36,000 nucleotides of DNA from an uncultured Bacteroidota bacterium (GTDB lineage Bacteria; Bacteroidota; Bacteroidia; Chitinophagales; Chitinophagaceae): positions 1-36,000 of the forward strand of contig CAMLGR010000030.1 of NCBI GenBank assembly GCA_946479615.1, written 5' to 3'. Below are positions 33,658-36,000 of this stretch, one piece after another. Position 1 is the stretch's first letter, and the number at the start of each line of letters is the position of its first letter. The notes under the pieces were generated by a model, which was not told the DNA's origin, made no database searches, and saw nothing but the letters and a program-made list of their open reading frames with translations. A program made the translations under genes and the position numbers.

Positions 33658-33689
33658 AATAAAAAAGGAGGTTGCAGCTGCAACCTCCT
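33657..33689 (-). terminator. intrinsic terminator of the secreted-protein gene
   Basis: AGGAGGTTGC-AGCT-GCAACCTCCT (33689-33666) is a perfect 10-bp stem with a 4-nt loop, followed on the minus strand by TTTTTTATT. It begins 29 nt after the stop at 33718 and separates that gene from the next one on the same strand. Confidence 0.93.
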
Positions 33690-33717
33690 CTAATGATCAT
33701 TAGTGTTCTTGAAATAT

Positions 33718-34476
33718 TTATTGCTGGGGCACTACAGGCGTAGTTGTAGCAGGAGCAGGATTTTCTGCAGGAGCTACTTGCTGATCAGCAATGACTTTAG
33801 TACCCGTATAGAAAGTAGGTTTTACTTCTTGTACTTTTACTTTGGTAGTCTTTGTTTTTTTAGTTGATTTTACAGCTGGTTGTTCTTCTTCTACCACAGG
33901 TTGCTGATCGGCTGGTAAAAAAACAACAGCAGGATCTTCTGCATTGTATTTGCAATTAGAGCAAACATTCAGGGTATTGGCATCTTTATCGAATATCAAT
34001 ACACCTGGTTCGATGTCTTTACCATCTTCTGTTTTTTGTGCAGGAATGGTATAAACGGCAGGAGATTTTCTCAGGTAGATTTTTGTTCTTCCCTGTGGCA
34101 GACCATCTACCCAGGCAATTCCTTTATTGGTTTCATCCAATGCTACAGTTACTTCAGCATGTGCACCGTCTTTATCAGTTACATCGTATTTACCGATAAC
34201 AGGGAATATTTTTTCAGTTGTCAGTGGTTCAGGCATAGGAAGCATGGCATATTTTGTTTTTGAATCCCAGTTGTTCCATTTGTCTGATCCATAAGGTAAT
34301 GCTATCGTAGTTGTTGATACGGGCACTCCTGCATCTGTTGTTGTCGTTGTAGTTACAGGAGTAGTTGTTACCGGAGCTACTGCCGGTTGTTTAGTGCTGT
34401 CGGGTTCTTGTGCGTTAACGGTAGCAGCGGAAAGGCAAAAGAACACTGCACCGGCAATTATTGCGGTTTTTTTCAT
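33718..34476 (-). CDS. secreted Thr/Pro/Ala-rich protein of unknown function
   Basis: This 252-residue protein starts at an ATG at 34476 with a signal peptide (MKKTAIIAGAVFFCLSAATVNAQ). A low-complexity Thr/Val/Pro segment follows (VAPVTTTPVTTTTTT at about 33-47). The compact middle at about 65-195 contains IGKYDVTDKDGAHAEVTVAL, GLPQGRTKIYLRKSPAVYTI and LNVCSNCKYNAEDPAVVFLP, with a Cys-x2-Cys pair. A Lys/Thr-rich stretch and a Pro/Ala tail close it. The layout suggests a periplasmic or surface domain between flexible linkers. I recognise no family. It is a single gene with its own terminator; a weak TGGCAC box upstream is discussed among rejected items. Confidence 0.78.
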   Translation of the reverse strand: MKKTAIIAGAVFFCLSAATVNAQEPDSTKQPAVAPVTTTPVTTTTTTDAGVPVSTTTIALPYGSDKWNNWDSKTKYAMLPMPEPLTTEKIFPVIGKYDVTDKDGAHAEVTVALDETNKGIAWVDGLPQGRTKIYLRKSPAVYTIPAQKTEDGKDIEPGVLIFDKDANTLNVCSNCKYNAEDPAVVFLPADQQPVVEEEQPAVKSTKKTKTTKVKVQEVKPTFYTGTKVIADQQVAPAENPAPATTTPVVPQQ

Positions 34477-34720
34477 AAAAAGTATGTTTTAAATTATTTG
34501 AATCCTGGTGTCACTCCCTACCTTTTAAATATTGTGCCAAAAATTGATTTTGGGGAAAAACCGAAAAAAAATATCTATTTATGGTAGATTTTCAGGCTAT
34601 TATAAGGATTGGTGCGCAGAAGCGAAGTGCAAAAGCGGAAGCAGATATCAACCCCTTGCTCTCGCTCTGTTTCGCAGGAAACACTTCAAACTTTATAACT
34701 TTTTGCTTGGCCGCTTGTTT

Positions 34721-34728
34721 TATCTTCG
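34721..34728 (+). promoter_or_regulatory. candidate -7 element for uvrA
   Basis: TATCTTCG lies 37 nt before the uvrA ATG and fits TAnnTTTG with C at the seventh position. TTTTG at 34701-34705 is upstream but only 15 nt away, shorter than the usual 19-21, so the call is tentative. I see nothing else in the 34477-34720 part of the spacer. Confidence 0.35.
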
Positions 34729-34765
34729 CTATCCTTCTTTCTAAAATCTACGGACCTGTATTATT

Positions 34766-36000
34766 ATGGCGGAAACTAAAGACGCGGCGATCGAAGTATT
34801 CGGGGCAAAAGTGCATAACCTGAAGAATATAGATATCTCCATTCCTAAAAATAAACTCGTGGTGATCACAGGTATCAGTGGCAGTGGTAAGTCTTCACTG
34901 GCTTTTGATACCATCTATTCCGAAGGCCAACGCCGTTATATGGAAACATTCGGCGCTTATGCCCGCCAGTTTATCGGCGATATGGAACGTCCTGACGTTG
35001 ATAAGATCACCGGTCTTTCACCGGTTATTTCCATTGAACAGAAAACAACCAATAAGAACCCCCGCTCAACCGTAGGCACTGTTACTGAAGTATACGATTT
35101 CTTACGCCTCCTGTTTGCCAGGATTGGCGAAGCCTATTCTTATAACACCGGTAAGAAAATGGTGAAATGGAGTGAAGAAGAGATCGTGGAAAATATCTTC
35201 CAACGTTTTTATAATAAGAATATCACCTTGCTGGCACCGTTGGTAAGAGGCCGTAAAGGTCATTACCGCGAACTATTTGAAGATGTCCGCAAAAAAGGAT
35301 TTCTGAAAATGCGGATAGATGGGGAGATCCTCGATCTCGTGCCCAAAATGCAGGTAGACCGTTATAAGATCCATGATATCGAACTGGTGGTGGACAGATT
35401 GCAGGTCACCGAAGACCTTAAAGCAAGACTGAGCCAGAGCGTACAACAGACATTGAAACTGGGAAAGGATTTGATGTTCGTGGCGGCTGCTCCGGCTACA
35501 TCTTCCTCAAAGGGGGAGACTTCCGAAGCCTCTGCTAAAAAGAAAACAACTAACCGCAAGGATGCCAAAGCCGTTCCCGAAGCAGAACACGCCGGTGCTG
35601 TTACGATGTATTCCAAACTTCTGATGTGCGAGGATACGGGCATCAGTTATGAAGAACCCTCTCCCAATTCATTTTCGTTTAACTCGCCTTATGGCGCCTG
35701 CCCCGTATGCCGTGGCCTCGGAACCACCTTTCATGTGAATATGGAAGCAGTGATCCCCGATGATGAGATCAGCATTAACGAAGGAGGTATTGCTCCACTG
35801 GGAGAAGAAAGGGAAGCCTTTGTATTTAAACAGGCACAGGAAATTGCAAAGAAGAATAAAATATCGCTGACCAAACCCATCAAAGAGATACCTCAAAAAG
35901 GATTGAACATATTATTATATGGCAATGAAGAAGGAGTGGAAGCGGATATCGCTTTTGAAAATGCGGGCTTCGATCCCTATGGACCCTATGAAGGGATCAT
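34766..36000 (+). CDS. uvrA: excinuclease ABC subunit A (UvrA), N-terminal part
   Basis: UvrA is the DNA-damage sensor ATPase of nucleotide excision repair, acting with UvrB in the cytoplasm. The gene starts at an ATG at 34766 (MAETKDAAIEVFGAKVHNLK) and runs off the window after 411 codons with no stop. Walker A is GISGSGKSSLAFDTIYSEGQ at about 36-55, then RRYMETFGAYARQFIGDMERP and the UvrB-interaction and signature regions (STVGTVTEVYDFLRLLFARIG). The first zinc-module has CPVC at Cys312 and Cys315, but its partner pair reads Cys288-Glu-Asp-Thr291, so one usual Cys is missing. A low-complexity insert of about 40 residues (SSSKGETSEASAKKK) lies at about 239-282. The start has no Shine-Dalgarno. 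Confidence 0.95.
   Translation, partial: MAETKDAAIEVFGAKVHNLKNIDISIPKNKLVVITGISGSGKSSLAFDTIYSEGQRRYMETFGAYARQFIGDMERPDVDKITGLSPVISIEQKTTNKNPRSTVGTVTEVYDFLRLLFARIGEAYSYNTGKKMVKWSEEEIVENIFQRFYNKNITLLAPLVRGRKGHYRELFEDVRKKGFLKMRIDGEILDLVPKMQVDRYKIHDIELVVDRLQVTEDLKARLSQSVQQTLKLGKDLMFVAAAPATSSSKGETSEASAKKKTTNRKDAKAVPEAEHAGAVTMYSKLLMCEDTGISYEEPSPNSFSFNSPYGACPVCRGLGTTFHVNMEAVIPDDEISINEGGIAPLGEEREAFVFKQAQEIAKKNKISLTKPIKEIPQKGLNILLYGNEEGVEADIAFENAGFDPYGPYEGI

Noticed and set aside
34525..34539. Sigma-54-like box (TGGCAC on the minus strand at 34539-34534) upstream of the secreted-protein gene
   Set aside because: The -24 half is good, but the -12 GC is AA at the required spacing, so the match is half complete. 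Not listed as a feature.

Overview
The window looks like chromosomal DNA of a Bacteroidota bacterium, most likely near the Chitinophagaceae. The reasons are Bacteroidetes-type promoters (TTTG, about 20 nt, TAnnTTTG), start codons without Shine-Dalgarno sequences, a DUF4964/DUF5127/DUF4965/DUF1793 'glutaminase A' protein, and a metY-metX-hom operon behind a SAM-I riboswitch. The assignment is inferred from these features and not from a database search.

Layout. (1) Bases 1-2664 hold the 5' part of a tRNA-Pro(UGG) gene on the minus strand and a secreted DUF4965-family glycoside-hydrolase-like protein. (2) Bases 3352-27150 form a surface-polysaccharide locus of about 24 kb. It contains an initiating undecaprenyl-phosphate sugar transferase, a nucleotidyltransferase-like protein, and a minus-strand block of three B12-binding radical SAM proteins, one SPASM-type radical SAM protein and a methyltransferase. 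A plus-strand block follows with a methyltransferase, an amidohydrolase, a polysaccharide deacetylase, a GNAT acyltransferase and a GT4 glycosyltransferase. The rest holds a second GT4, an O-antigen ligase/polymerase gene split by two in-frame stops, a Wzz-like protein, a GT2, a Wzy-like membrane protein, a DUF1972 glycosyltransferase, another GT4, a UDP-glucuronate 4-epimerase-like enzyme and a GtrB/ArnC-like GT2. No flippase or outer-membrane exporter is visible. (3) Bases 27408-28376 encode a DUF2167 membrane protein. (4) Bases 28474-32911 form a methionine operon on the minus strand: promoter P1, SAM-I riboswitch, antiterminator/terminator, a second promoter P2 inside a perfect inverted repeat, a 22-codon Cys/Met-rich leader ORF, then metY, metX and hom. 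(5) Bases 33104-34476 hold two uncharacterised genes. (6) From 34766 a uvrA gene runs off the window.

The most unusual signal is the metY leader. A SAM-I riboswitch lies upstream of a second promoter overlapped by an operator-like palindrome and of a leader peptide ending Gly-Cys-Cys-Met-Cys-Cys-Met-Pro. This suggests that SAM, an unknown repressor and Cys/Met supply act on one operon in series. A second theme is long inverted repeats of four unrelated families packed into 3' intergenic spaces, often supplying the stop codons of their neighbours, plus a 192-bp tandem duplication across a convergent gene junction.
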